Positions 1 to 7,873 of a DNA stretch of 64,000 nt are shown here, piece after piece. The notes under the pieces are model-generated. The model saw only the letters and a list, made by a program, of their open reading frames with translations. It was not told the origin of the DNA and searched no databases. The position numbers and the translations under genes were made by a program. This DNA comes from Niabella agricola (lineage in GTDB: Bacteria > Bacteroidota > Bacteroidia > Chitinophagales > Chitinophagaceae): the NCBI RefSeq assembly GCF_021538615.1, contig NZ_JAJHIZ010000003.1, positions 4,712,001 through 4,776,000 of the forward strand. Direction: 5' to 3'. The stretch's first letter is position 1. The number at the start of each line of letters is the position of its first letter.

Positions 1-539
1 AACAGGCCGGCTTTTACGAGTGCCTGTATTGCCGCATCGGAGGTTTTTGAAGCAATCCCGGAAAGGGTTTGTATATCCGATTTAAATTTATCGAATCCGC
101 CAATGATCTCCACACATCCGGCGGCGCCCCAGCCATATTCTGAAAGCGAGTTCGGACCGGCGTGAATGAGGAACGAATCCTCAATCTGGATGGCGCCGTC
201 GTAGGGAGAATAGGTATTGTGTATCTTGTAATTCGGATTGTAGTAGGCAACCCTTTTCCTGCTTACCTTATGTTTGCCGGAGTTAATCCAGCCTCTGTGG
301 CGATATCGCTTGTCTGGCTGTTTGGGATCGTTCCAATAAGGCATAAAGCGCAGGGCCTTCCATTTCAGCGTTATCTTTTTATTACTGTTATCCGCTCCTT
401 CAAGATGCACATAGTAGACCGGGATCTTGTAATACTCAGTTTTGCCATTATTATTAAAGTCGCTGTCCGGGTACGACCTTCCAATATAATGGTCGCCGGT
501 AGTGTTATTGGTAACGATTATGTTGACTGTTCGGGGCAT
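1..539 (-). CDS. YkuD-like / L,D-transpeptidase-like protein, 3' end outside window
   Basis: The minus-strand frame is open from an ATG at 539 to the window edge (about 179 codons), so the C-terminus is missing. The opposite-strand ORF over the same bases is its shadow. The protein has no signal peptide. It begins MPRTVNIIVTNNTTGDHYIG and has a basic middle section. It ends in a segment with IHAGPNS, then WGAAGCVEIIGGFDKF. A His-x-Gly followed by a Gly-Cys-Val-Glu/Arg motif is the arrangement of the catalytic His and Cys in YkuD-type L,D-transpeptidases and related peptidoglycan-targeting toxins. I infer a distant member acting on peptidoglycan, but the full domain cannot be judged. A small ORF ends 3 bases upstream of the start, which suggests co-transcription. 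Gene reality is fairly sure; the function is tentative. Confidence 0.6.
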   Translation of the reverse strand, partial: MPRTVNIIVTNNTTGDHYIGRSYPDSDFNNNGKTEYYKIPVYYVHLEGADNSNKKITLKWKALRFMPYWNDPKQPDKRYRHRGWINSGKHKVSRKRVAYYNPNYKIHNTYSPYDGAIQIEDSFLIHAGPNSLSEYGWGAAGCVEIIGGFDKFKSDIQTLSGIASKTSDAAIQALVKAGL

Positions 540-542
540 TTT

Positions 543-803
543 TCAGAAATATTGGGTCAAATCTACTGAATTTTTACATTTTTCAGTCATTGGGGAGCGC
601 ACACCCGGAATACTCGTCGGATTGTAAAGTCCGCCAGGTAACACCTTTATAAGTCCATCAGGGCGCTCATACCAGAAGTTGGTATCGCTTAAATTAGGGA
701 TGTCTGAAATTTGGAAACAGGCAGGCGGATATATTAACTTTACTTTGTATGTTTTTACATAACCCCTAACAACTGCAGTAATGGTACGGGTAAACAGTTT
801 CAC
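543..803 (-). CDS. Small hypothetical protein upstream of the YkuD-like gene
   Basis: An 86-codon frame that stops three bases before the start of the YkuD-like gene, compatible with translational coupling. The N-terminus is basic and hydrophobic but no clear signal peptide is visible. The C-terminal half (FWYERPDGLIKVLPGG and onward) has ordinary protein composition. I do not recognise a family. Its start lies only 28 bases from the divergent gene at 831, so both promoters would have to overlap. It could be a partner of the downstream protein, or a spurious frame. Confidence 0.35.
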   Translation of the reverse strand: MKLFTRTITAVVRGYVKTYKVKLIYPPACFQISDIPNLSDTNFWYERPDGLIKVLPGGLYNPTSIPGVRSPMTEKCKNSVDLTQYF

Positions 804-830
804 ATTCTTTACTTCTAAATTTTTTAAACA

Positions 831-1175
831 ATGAAAAAAACAAGCATTTTTCTGGTGGGAATACTCGCCGTAATTACGCTGCTCGTGAGTTGGAAAGTTG
901 CCGACAACCGGGCTGTGATCACTGACGGTTTATGCAACTTTATTGATGGCAATGGGGTTTGGCATCCCGGTGCGGGAGCGGCCCAAATGGTAGCGACCAG
1001 CAGCGGACAGGTCAGTTATGTTTGCAAAGCCACCGGTCTTCCGAATGACACCGGCAAGACGGTTCATTGGGACAATGAAAACACCGGCGCAACCTGCCTG
1101 GGGGGCGCAAACTGGAAAATGATTATTTCTCCCAATGGTAACGGAAGTGTTGTTTGTCATATGGAGCATGAATAA
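831..1175 (+). CDS. Small secreted four-cysteine protein (paralogue 1)
   Basis: A 114-residue protein with an N-terminal MKK followed by a hydrophobic segment (residues 6-21), so it is exported or membrane-anchored. The mature part has exactly four cysteines in the contexts LCNF, YVCKATG, ATCLGG and VVCHM. These four positions, the motif SG-x-V-S-Y-x-C-K and the following N-x-TGK are shared with the protein encoded at 1450-1815, so the two are tandem paralogues. Two disulfides in a small beta-rich fold are likely, but this is inference. I recognise no named family and no catalytic residues. The upstream sequence (TTCACATTCTTTACTTC, then A/T-rich to the ATG) also resembles that of the paralogue. 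A strong terminator follows. Confidence 0.75.
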   Translation: MKKTSIFLVGILAVITLLVSWKVADNRAVITDGLCNFIDGNGVWHPGAGAAQMVATSSGQVSYVCKATGLPNDTGKTVHWDNENTGATCLGGANWKMIISPNGNGSVVCHMEHE

Positions 1176-1203
1176 AAAAGAATGGTGAATGCTCTGCTAT
1201 TTT

Positions 1204-1240
1204 AAGGCGTCGCTAGCAAAATAGTGACGCCTTCTTTTAC
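1204..1240 (+). terminator. Rho-independent terminator after first four-cysteine gene
   Basis: An 11-bp stem (1204-1214 with 1223-1233, one G-T pair) encloses an 8-base loop and is followed by CTTTTACTT. It lies 29 bases past the stop codon at 1175, so the two paralogues are probably separate transcription units. Confidence 0.75.
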
Positions 1241-1449
1241 TTAAAATTGCAATAAGCCTGTTACATCTCGCGGGGGCTGAACAATGCATGGATGCTGTAT
1301 GATTTTATGGATCATGGCTACTTGTTGATGCCGGAGTAAAAGCGTTGGCGAATGGCATCTGGGTGTAAACCTGCCGTCTGGTATACATCCGCATATAGCG
1401 GTAACAAGGGATATTCTCACACAAATTCTTCACTTTAAATCTTCAAAAA

Positions 1450-1815
1450 ATGAAAAAAGTAAGCATTCTTTTTGCGGCAGCATTTGCCGTTGTAGGGCTG
1501 TTGGCCAGCTGGAAAACAATGAACAACAGTGCGATTGTAATCCAGGACGGAGGGTGTTGGTTTGGGCTTAACGGCTATTCGGGCGTAACGGATAATGGCA
1601 ATTTTGTAGTTACAAACAGCGGTAACGGCATGGTTAGTTGTAAGTTTTCGGGTGTTGAAAACAATACAGGAAAAGCCCTGGTCTTTAATTCAAAAGACTT
1701 TCCGGGTGCGCTTTGTGGTACTATGGCCGGCCCTACTGATGACTGGAGCATTGTCATTACGCCCAGCGGGCAGGCGAGTTTTACCTGCAAAGTGAACGGT
1801 GCGGGTAATCATTAA
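1450..1815 (+). CDS. Small secreted four-cysteine protein (paralogue 2)
   Basis: A 121-residue exported protein: MKK, then a hydrophobic stretch (residues 5-20) ending LLASWK, matching LLVSWK in the upstream paralogue. Cysteines occur in GGCWFG, VSCKFSG, ALCGTM and FTCKVNG, in the same order as the four of the upstream protein. The central SGNGMVSCKFSGVENNTGKA aligns with SSGQVSYVCKATG...NDTGK, and the C-terminal W-x-x-x-I-x-P-x-G-x-x-x-x-x-C is shared. The pair arose by tandem duplication and has diverged considerably. The function is unknown; the conserved disulfide pattern suggests a stable extracellular or periplasmic domain. A 274-base spacer separates it from its neighbour. Confidence 0.75.
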   Translation: MKKVSILFAAAFAVVGLLASWKTMNNSAIVIQDGGCWFGLNGYSGVTDNGNFVVTNSGNGMVSCKFSGVENNTGKALVFNSKDFPGALCGTMAGPTDDWSIVITPSGQASFTCKVNGAGNH

Positions 1816-1879
1816 AAAATGTGTAAACAATCGTACAGGAAAGGCGAAGCCTGACCTTTTTCTGTGATTTTTCAAGCGG

Positions 1880-2038
1880 CTGTCTCAAAAGTCCGTCATT
1901 TCGAGCGTAATGTAGTGAAGCCGGGAAATCTCCAATACATCATTTCCAGGCAATAAGATTTCTCCTCCCTATAGCAATCGGGACCGCTTCGTCCCGCAAG
2001 GGCGGGATCGAAATGACGGTTTCGGACTTTTGAGACAG
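1880..2038. repeat. MITE-like palindromic element
   Basis: The left end CTGTCTCAAAAGTCCGTCAT (from 1880) is repeated in inverted form at the right end (2008-2038), where the same blocks ATGACGG and GGACTTTTGAGACAG are separated by a few extra bases. The interior has another hairpin, TCCCGC-AAGG-GCGGGA, near 1993-2006. There is no ORF of its own. Terminal inverted repeats of about 25 bp on a 160-bp non-coding unit fit a MITE or REP-like element. The CGTCATTTCGAGCG start relates it loosely to the repeats at 15.5 and 18.8 kb. Confidence 0.7.
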
Positions 2039-2109
2039 TTTCTTTATCGGAACCGTTCAAGGATCAATGACACTCTTAGCTATTCTTTTCATCCAGCCAA
2101 GCCGTACAT

Positions 2110-2622
2110 CTAAAAGTTCCAGCCCGCTTTAAATCCCACAAACCCTTTGGTCCCGTCTTTCATCCAGGCTTCATACTTTGCCTGCAGATCAAAGCCCAAT
2201 ACCCGTAGTCCGATACCGGGCGACAGGATAAAGGCGGAGCCATCATAATGGCTGCCACTATAATTGGCACTGCCGGCTTCCAGTTTTACATACAACAGCG
2301 GTATCAGGCGGTATTTCAACCCAACACGGATAGGAACCGCTTTGAGGTCATACACCCGGTAAGGATTACCCGCATCATCAGTACGGTCAGCTCCCCTGAA
2401 ATACATGTATCCTACAGAACCCGTAAGGGCCAGCTTTTTAATCAGCCGGATATCGGCTGTGCCACCCACACCCACACCCCAGTTAAAATTTTCTCCAAAT
2501 GTGCCCTGGGGGATGGCATATTCGCCGTAAGGACCGAGGCTAAAACCTTTCCACTGTGCCGACAATTGCAACGTGCAACTGGAAATGAACAATGTAAGCA
2601 GCAGGAAGCGAAATCTGTTCAT
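2110..2622 (-). CDS. Outer-membrane beta-barrel protein
   Basis: A 170-residue protein with a signal peptide (MNRFRFLLLTLFISSCTLQL, cleavage likely after SAQ). Alternating hydrophobic and aromatic beta-strand segments follow (LGPYGEYAIP, WGVGVGGTADIRL, LALTGSVGYMYF, LKAVPIRVGLKYRL, YVKLEAGSANY), ending in the terminal aromatic FKAGWNF. This is the pattern of a small eight-strand porin-family or OmpA-like barrel of the kind common in Bacteroidota. It lies in the outer membrane and has no enzymatic motif. It is transcribed alone towards the four-cysteine genes, with the MITE-like element between them. The specific role cannot be read from the sequence. Confidence 0.8.
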   Translation of the reverse strand: MNRFRFLLLTLFISSCTLQLSAQWKGFSLGPYGEYAIPQGTFGENFNWGVGVGGTADIRLIKKLALTGSVGYMYFRGADRTDDAGNPYRVYDLKAVPIRVGLKYRLIPLLYVKLEAGSANYSGSHYDGSAFILSPGIGLRVLGFDLQAKYEAWMKDGTKGFVGFKAGWNF

Positions 2623-2834
2623 GAGTGAGGATTTGTTGACTAAATAGAGGGTACTTTAAGGGAGCGCAATTATTGTACCTTTTTTGCCGGGGCTGTTCCT
2701 TTATAAGCGATTTTGAGACAATTTTAGGAACACCATTTTGCCTTATTAGAGAAACTCTTCTTAAAGTAGCAGGTTGAGGCTTACTTCTTTCAATAGACTA
2801 TATGCGCTGTAAATTGAAGTGAGGGCTATGAAAA

Positions 2835-2864
2835 AAGGTGTATCAATTACTTTTGATACACCTT
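2835..2864 (-). terminator. Terminator downstream of valS
   Basis: A perfect 12-bp stem (2835-2846 with 2853-2864) with a six-base loop. On the minus strand it ends in a run of T (2831-2836 read in reverse), 47 bases past the valS stop codon. Confidence 0.8.
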
Positions 2865-2910
2865 CCATAAAATTAGTTGTAGTTTACTCCGGATGTACAG
2901 AGGGTACAAT

Positions 2911-5538
2911 TTACAAGGCCGCCAGACTTTCCTCGATTGCTTTTATCTTTTCTTCCGCATCTGCCTTCTTGCGGCGTTCAATTTCTACGACCTCCGGTTT
3001 GGCATTTTGTACAAAACGCTCGTTGCCGAGTTTCTTTTCTACCGATGCAAGGAAGCCCTGCAGGTAGGCCAGGTCTTTTTCCAGTTGCTCTTTCTGGATG
3101 CTTGTATCCAGTTCGGTAGCAGGCAAAATGAATAGTTTGTCTTTACCCACCAATACGTTGATGCATTTATCAACCGCTTCTGTTGTAATGGCCACCGCTT
3201 CTACATTGGCCTGGCGTTCCAGGATGGATGCCAGACTGGTATAGCTATCCGGCTGTGCGGTTTGTACAAACAGCTTCACCGGTTCTTTGCTCTTAATATT
3301 ATTCTTCACCCGTGCATCGCGGATGGCGGTGATGGTCTGTTTCAACAGTTCGCCCTGTGCCAGGATATTGTTGTCCGTATCCTGCGTGGGTGCGTATTGC
3401 TTTATGGAAAGATCATCGCTTTGTTCGCGTAGCAGGTGATAGATCTCTTCCGTTATAAATGGCATATAGGGATGTAGTAATTGCAGCAGCTCCTCAAAGA
3501 ATGCAATGGTGGCCTGTAATTTGGCCGCGCTGGTAGGAGCACCCTGCGCAGGCTTCTGCCATTCCAGGTACCAGGAACAGAAATCGTCCCAGATCAGGGA
3601 ATACAACGTTTTCAACCCTTCGCTGAGGCGGAATTCTTTAAACAGATTTGCCATTTCTGCTTTTGCCTGTTCAATGCGGTTGCGCATCCAGGCAGCAGCC
3701 ATATCCCGCTCGTTGCCGGCCGTTTCGGTAATGCCGTTGGGGTTGTTCTGCCACATGCGCACCAGCTTCAGCGCATTCCAGATCTTATTATTAAAATTAC
3801 GGCCCTGTTCCAGCGAGCTTTCGTCAAACAACAGATCATTACCTGCAGGAGCGGAGATCATGATGCCAAAACGTACCGCGTCGGCGCCATAGGTATCAAT
3901 CAGTTTCAGCAGATCCGGTGAGTTGCCCAGCTGCTTGCTCATTTTGCGGCCCAGCTTATCGCGTACCATGCCGGTAAAATAAACGTCTTTAAACGGAATT
4001 TCTTTTTCATATTCCAGTCCGGCCATTACCATCCGCGCCACCCAGAAGAAAATGATATCCTGCCCGGTTACCAATACAGAAGTGGGATAGTAGTAATTGA
4101 TATCAGGATTACCGGGGTTGGTAATACCATGGAATACCTCACTGGGCCAGAGCCAGGAGGAGAACCAGGTGTCCAGTACGTCGCTGTCTTGCGACAGCTC
4201 CTCAATTTTGAATTTTGAATTTTGAATTTTGAATTTTTCAAACGCCGCTTCTTTATTTTCTGCCACCACAAAAGTGCCATCGGGCGCATACCAGGCCGGT
4301 ATCTGCTGTCCCCACCAAAGTTGCCGGCTGATGCACCAGTCCTTTACATTCTCCAGCCAGTATTTATAGGTGGCCAGGAAACGGTCGCCGGGATGTATTT
4401 TAATATCGCCGTCTACTACCGCTTTTAAAGCAGGCTCGGCCAGCTCTTTCATTTTTACAAACCACTGGGTGGAGATACGGGGCTCTACCACGGCATTGCT
4501 GCGCTGGGAGAAGCCGTTCTTATTAACGATGTCTTCCGTCTTAACCAGGTTGCCTGCTTGTTCCAGGTCCACCACGATCTTTTTCCGCACGGCAAAGCGG
4601 TCTTCACCCACGTACAGTTGTGCAGCTTCACTCAGGGTGCCATCTTCATTCAGCGTATCGATCACTTCCAGGTTATGTTTCAATCCCAGGTTATAGTCGT
4701 TGATATCATGTGCCGGGGTAATCTTGAGGGCACCGGTACCAAACTCCATATCTACATATTCATCAAAAATAACGGGGATACGGCGGTTGAGCAGGGGCAC
4801 CAGAGCATAGGCACCTTTCAGGTGCTGGTAACGTTCATCATTGGGGTTTACGCAGATGGCAGTATCGCCCAAAATGGTTTCCGGGCGGGTGGTGGCAATG
4901 GTGATATAGCCTTCCTGCCCGTCCAGCTTGTATTGCACATAATACAGTTTGCTCTGTACTTCGCGGTATTCCACTTCTTCATCGCTGAGGGCCGTTTTGG
5001 CCGCCGGGTCCCAGTTAATCATGCGGGCCCCGCGGTAGATCAATCCTTTATTATAAAGGTCTACAAAAACTTTTATAACCGCGTTGTAATAGTGGTCGTC
5101 CATGGTAAAGTTCACCCGGTTCCAGTCTACACTGCAACCCAGGCGCTCGATCTGGTTATAGATGATACCACCGTATTTTTCTTTCCATTCAAACGCGTAT
5201 TTCAGGAATTCTTCGCGGGAGAGGCTGTTTTTATCAATGCCTTTTTCCTCCTTCAGCATCTGTACCACTTTGGCCTCCGTGGCAATGGACGCGTGGTCGC
5301 TGCCGGGCACCCAGCAGGCATTATAGCCGCTCATGCGGGCGCGGCGCACCAGTATATCCTGCACGGTTTCATTGAGCGTATGTCCCATATGCAACACACC
5401 GGTAACATTGGGGGGCGGGATGACCACGGTATACGCCGGGCGTTCATCCGGAGTACTGTTAAAATACCCTTTTTCCTTCCAATGCCCCGTCCACCGGGTC
5501 TCAATAGCTGCTGGCTCAAAATTCTTTGTTAATTCCAT
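2911..5538 (-). CDS. valS: Valine--tRNA ligase
   Basis: An 875-residue cytoplasmic class I aminoacyl-tRNA synthetase that charges tRNA-Val. The ATP-site signature [13 protein letters not shown] is at residues 41-53 (HIGH variant) and the second signature KMSKQLGN is near residue 532. The editing-domain sequence [17 protein letters not shown] is present, and the conserved [13 protein letters not shown] follows at about residue 455. The C-terminus is a coiled-coil arm rich in Lys and Glu ([20 protein letters not shown]), as expected for ValRS. The length is normal for Bacteroidota. One oddity is the stretch [11 protein letters not shown] at about residues 434-445, encoded by a heptanucleotide tandem repeat (listed separately). 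It stands alone with its own terminator. The identification is certain. Confidence 0.98.
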   Translation of the reverse strand: MELTKNFEPAAIETRWTGHWKEKGYFNSTPDERPAYTVVIPPPNVTGVLHMGHTLNETVQDILVRRARMSGYNACWVPGSDHASIATEAKVVQMLKEEKGIDKNSLSREEFLKYAFEWKEKYGGIIYNQIERLGCSVDWNRVNFTMDDHYYNAVIKVFVDLYNKGLIYRGARMINWDPAAKTALSDEEVEYREVQSKLYYVQYKLDGQEGYITIATTRPETILGDTAICVNPNDERYQHLKGAYALVPLLNRRIPVIFDEYVDMEFGTGALKITPAHDINDYNLGLKHNLEVIDTLNEDGTLSEAAQLYVGEDRFAVRKKIVVDLEQAGNLVKTEDIVNKNGFSQRSNAVVEPRISTQWFVKMKELAEPALKAVVDGDIKIHPGDRFLATYKYWLENVKDWCISRQLWWGQQIPAWYAPDGTFVVAENKEAAFEKFKIQNSKFKIEELSQDSDVLDTWFSSWLWPSEVFHGITNPGNPDINYYYPTSVLVTGQDIIFFWVARMVMAGLEYEKEIPFKDVYFTGMVRDKLGRKMSKQLGNSPDLLKLIDTYGADAVRFGIMISAPAGNDLLFDESSLEQGRNFNNKIWNALKLVRMWQNNPNGITETAGNERDMAAAWMRNRIEQAKAEMANLFKEFRLSEGLKTLYSLIWDDFCSWYLEWQKPAQGAPTSAAKLQATIAFFEELLQLLHPYMPFITEEIYHLLREQSDDLSIKQYAPTQDTDNNILAQGELLKQTITAIRDARVKNNIKSKEPVKLFVQTAQPDSYTSLASILERQANVEAVAITTEAVDKCINVLVGKDKLFILPATELDTSIQKEQLEKDLAYLQGFLASVEKKLGNERFVQNAKPEVVEIERRKKADAEEKIKAIEESLAAL
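4203..4238. repeat. Heptanucleotide tandem repeat inside valS
   Basis: About five copies of TTTTGAA (AAATTCA on the coding strand) in tandem. Because three 7-mers make seven codons, the repeat stays open in the valS frame and encodes [11 protein letters not shown], immediately before the conserved [10 protein letters not shown] block. Confidence 0.9.
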
Positions 5539-5860
5539 AAGGCGGCAAATTTACTGCATTTTTTGCATCGAAATAAAATGTTGGAAGGGAAGGTTTTGGA
5601 GGAGAATTTCCCACGGATGGCGCTAGTCGGCCAAAAAAATGGGTATTGACAGGGTTTGGGCGCCGGGCTGCTGTGGAACGTGGTGCGACGCGCCGTGCAG
5701 TGCCGGCACGAGAAGACTACGTTCCAACGATTCTTCCGGTCTCAACAAGGCAGCAGCTTTAAGAGTCTGTTACAGAATTCCTTCTAACTGTTAAAAAGTC
5801 TTATTTTAGTGGAGTATTTATTTTATAGCATCTAACAAAAATCGCAAACAACTGCTAAAT
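5539..5860. other. Intergenic region with a large dyad
   Basis: No gene is seen. The notable structure is a dyad: TGGAACGTGGT at 5674-5684 is matched in inverted form by ACTACGTTCCA at 5716-5726, with an inner CGTGC/GCACG pair at 5694-5710. It is probably a repeat unit or cruciform. Promoters for valS (leftward) and the DUF4240 gene (rightward) must lie here but no consensus is clear. Confidence 0.5.
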
Positions 5861-6631
5861 ATGAACAATGCAAATCCGGAAATATCTGAAAATGCTCTTT
5901 ATCGCATCTTCATTCAAGTAAGCTCCTGTTGTCATTTTGTGAAAGCAACTATTATAGTGGCGCTCGTAATGTCAGGGTGTGCAAATGCAAATAATATGAA
6001 TATGGAAGACAAATCATTTGGAGACAAAAAAGCGGCTGAACAGCAAGCCCGGCCAATCGGATCTTTTGATTCAACACAATTGGTAAAAACAGCAGAAATG
6101 CTGGATGAGGATCTGTACTGGTCCATTATAGACAAATCACTAAAAAACACAGACGATCAGGAGACGCAGGAGCAATTCCTGATAAAAGAGATCGGCAAAT
6201 TAACACCCAAGCAAATGATTGGCTTTCGTCTGCGGACGGATCAGTTGCTTTATGATACCTATAGTTCGGAAATGTGGTGTGCCGGATATATTATGAACGG
6301 GGGATGCTCCGATGACGGGTTCGAGTATTTTAGAAACTGGGTCATTTCCAGAGGGAGGGATACCTATCTTAAAGCGAAACAAAACCCGGATAATCTGATC
6401 ACGCAGGTTCATCGGGATGCCGAATATTACGAATTTGAAGCCTTTTGGTATGTGGCACTTGAAGCGTTCAAGCAAAAAACCGGGAAGGATTTATACAATT
6501 ATATCGATTACGACCATTTCAAAACCAGGGAAGGGAATTATCCGAGCTTTAAATTTACATGGAAAGAAGAGGACCCGGAAAGTATGAAGAAGATTTGCCC
6601 CCGGCTTTTTGAAGAATTCGAGCATAACTGA
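5861..6631 (+). CDS. DUF4240 domain lipoprotein
   Basis: A 256-residue protein. After an unusually long N-terminal extension (about 28 residues) comes a hydrophobic stretch ending in a lipobox-like LVMSGC-A, so export and lipidation are likely, although the lead-in is longer than typical. Residues 90-190 (YWSIIDKSLKNT, LTPKQMIGFRLRTDQLLYDT, LWCAGYIMNGGCSDDGFEYF, FRNWVISRGRDTY) match the DUF4240 pattern. That family is of unknown function and is often found near toxin-immunity or polymorphic-toxin genes. The kptA gene starts 33 bases downstream on the same strand, suggesting one transcript. The family call is good; the role is unknown. Confidence 0.8.
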   Translation: MNNANPEISENALYRIFIQVSSCCHFVKATIIVALVMSGCANANNMNMEDKSFGDKKAAEQQARPIGSFDSTQLVKTAEMLDEDLYWSIIDKSLKNTDDQETQEQFLIKEIGKLTPKQMIGFRLRTDQLLYDTYSSEMWCAGYIMNGGCSDDGFEYFRNWVISRGRDTYLKAKQNPDNLITQVHRDAEYYEFEAFWYVALEAFKQKTGKDLYNYIDYDHFKTREGNYPSFKFTWKEEDPESMKKICPRLFEEFEHN

Positions 6632-6664
6632 TACCTTGTCCGTATGACATAAATACAACCAAAA

Positions 6665-7210
6665 ATGAGCAATGAAAAACAACTTTTAACGGTTAGCAAA
6701 TTCTTAAGTCTCGTATTACGGCATAAGCCGGAAACCATTGGCATCCGGTTAGATGAACATGGCTGGACGGATGTAGATGTGTTAATTGAAAAGGCTGGCC
6801 TGTATGGTGTATCTTTTGACAAGGCGCTATTAAATGAAGTGGTTGCCACCAATTCCAAAAAACGGTTTGCGTTTAACGATTCAATGAAAAAGATACGGGC
6901 AAGCCAGGGACATTCTGTTGCCATTGACCTGGGCTATCATCACCAAAAACCGCCGGAAATGCTGTATCACGGCACGGGTGAGCAATCCGTTCCTTCCATC
7001 TTAAGTTCCGGGCTTGAAAAACGCAGCAGGCAACACGTGCACCTGAGCAGTGATGTAGAAACAGCGATCAAAGTAGGACAACGACATGGAACGCCCGTTG
7101 TGTTAAAAGTAGCCGCCGGGCAAATGTATGCGAATGACTTTACATTTTATCTTTCAGACAATGGTGTTTGGTTAACGGATCATGTTCCGGCAAAATACCT
7201 GGAACAGTAG
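6665..7210 (+). CDS. kptA: RNA 2'-phosphotransferase, KptA/Tpt1 family
   Basis: A 181-residue cytoplasmic enzyme. Tpt1/KptA proteins move a 2'-phosphate from RNA to NAD+, releasing nicotinamide and ADP-ribose 1'',2''-cyclic phosphate. The N-terminal winged-helix lobe carries the conserved SKFLSLVLRHKPE (Arg19-His20). The central IRASQGHS and the C-terminal lobe YHGTGEQSVPSILSSGL, KRSRQHVHLS, GTPVVLKVAA and FYLSDNGVWLTDHVPAKYL supply the NAD-binding site. The Arg-His-Arg-Arg catalytic set appears to be present. Length is normal. Bacteria generally lack the tRNA splicing pathway that makes 2'-phosphates, so the natural substrate is unclear. It is apparently co-transcribed with the DUF4240 gene. 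Confidence 0.95.
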   Translation: MSNEKQLLTVSKFLSLVLRHKPETIGIRLDEHGWTDVDVLIEKAGLYGVSFDKALLNEVVATNSKKRFAFNDSMKKIRASQGHSVAIDLGYHHQKPPEMLYHGTGEQSVPSILSSGLEKRSRQHVHLSSDVETAIKVGQRHGTPVVLKVAAGQMYANDFTFYLSDNGVWLTDHVPAKYLEQ

Positions 7211-7350
7211 CACGATTACCGAAGGACCGGTTCTGTTCTTTTATTGCAAATAAGCAATCAGCGCCATGTGTATAACCAGGGGCTGCTGATGAAGTGAGAT
7301 AGTACCTTAATTTTATTTTCCAACTTTTGCCTTGATGCAAAAGCAATCCC

Positions 7351-7617
7351 GATGCGTCGCATGTGCGTTAGGTTAAGCGCAACAGTCAATCTGCCCGGAA
7401 CTGCAGTTACGCCAGCATTTGAGCCCATTCCGCTCCGTTAGGAGCGCTGTGTTTATGGCAATCGGAAGGGCATTTGTGCGGGCTCCGTAGGATGCCCCGT
7501 GTTTACGCGGCACCTGACGCAGCCGATGGGTTATGTCGTTGATCATGAATACTATAAACATGCGGCGCCTACAGCGCCTGGATCGGGTTTCTTAACCTGA
7601 CGCACATGCGATGCGTC
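7351..7617. repeat. Composite inverted-repeat element (about 270 bp)
   Basis: The arms at 7351-7377 and 7591-7617 are inverted repeats with about 24 of 27 positions matching (the left arm begins GATGCGTCGCATGTGCGTTA). Inside are three copies of a smaller motif of the form CCGTAGGnGC...TGTTTAT: near 7433-7455 and 7485-7505 in direct orientation, and near 7550-7580 inverted. There is no plausible ORF. It resembles a non-autonomous mobile or REP-type unit. A solitary related motif, GCCGTAGGAACGGC, occurs at 13591-13604. Confidence 0.7.
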
Positions 7618-7873
7618 GGAACTAGTTCGCTACAAGGCGAATTCCGCACGATAAAAATTTGGAAGGTTTAAATATTTATGGTCGGGCGGAGCCGATAAAA
7701 TCTGCGTTGCAGGCCTTGCGGCGGACGAATGCCCTTGCGAAGCAATAACCATTTCGCTAGCGTATTCCTCGTGATTTACACAGATTTGCACAGGAAATCA
7801 GCGCTCATCCGCGAAAATGATCCGCGTAAATCTGCGAGAATGAAAAGACCAGCGTTCCTCTGCGGGAAACCAC
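7618..7873. other. Intergenic, repeat-like, no gene
   Basis: A non-coding stretch after the inverted-repeat element and before the permease stop codon. It contains the degenerate phrases ATCCGCGTAAATCTGCGAGA (7818-7837) and ATTTACACAGATTTGCACAG, which read like worn intergenic repeats. No promoter or terminator is convincing. Confidence 0.4.

Noticed and set aside
162..569. 135-codon plus-strand ORF
   Set aside because: It is the antisense shadow of the YkuD-like gene, whose minus-strand frame has recognisable motifs.
4558..5532. 324-codon plus-strand ORF
   Set aside because: Antisense to the conserved valS sequence; its composition (runs of Val, Ile, His) reflects the complement of valS codons.
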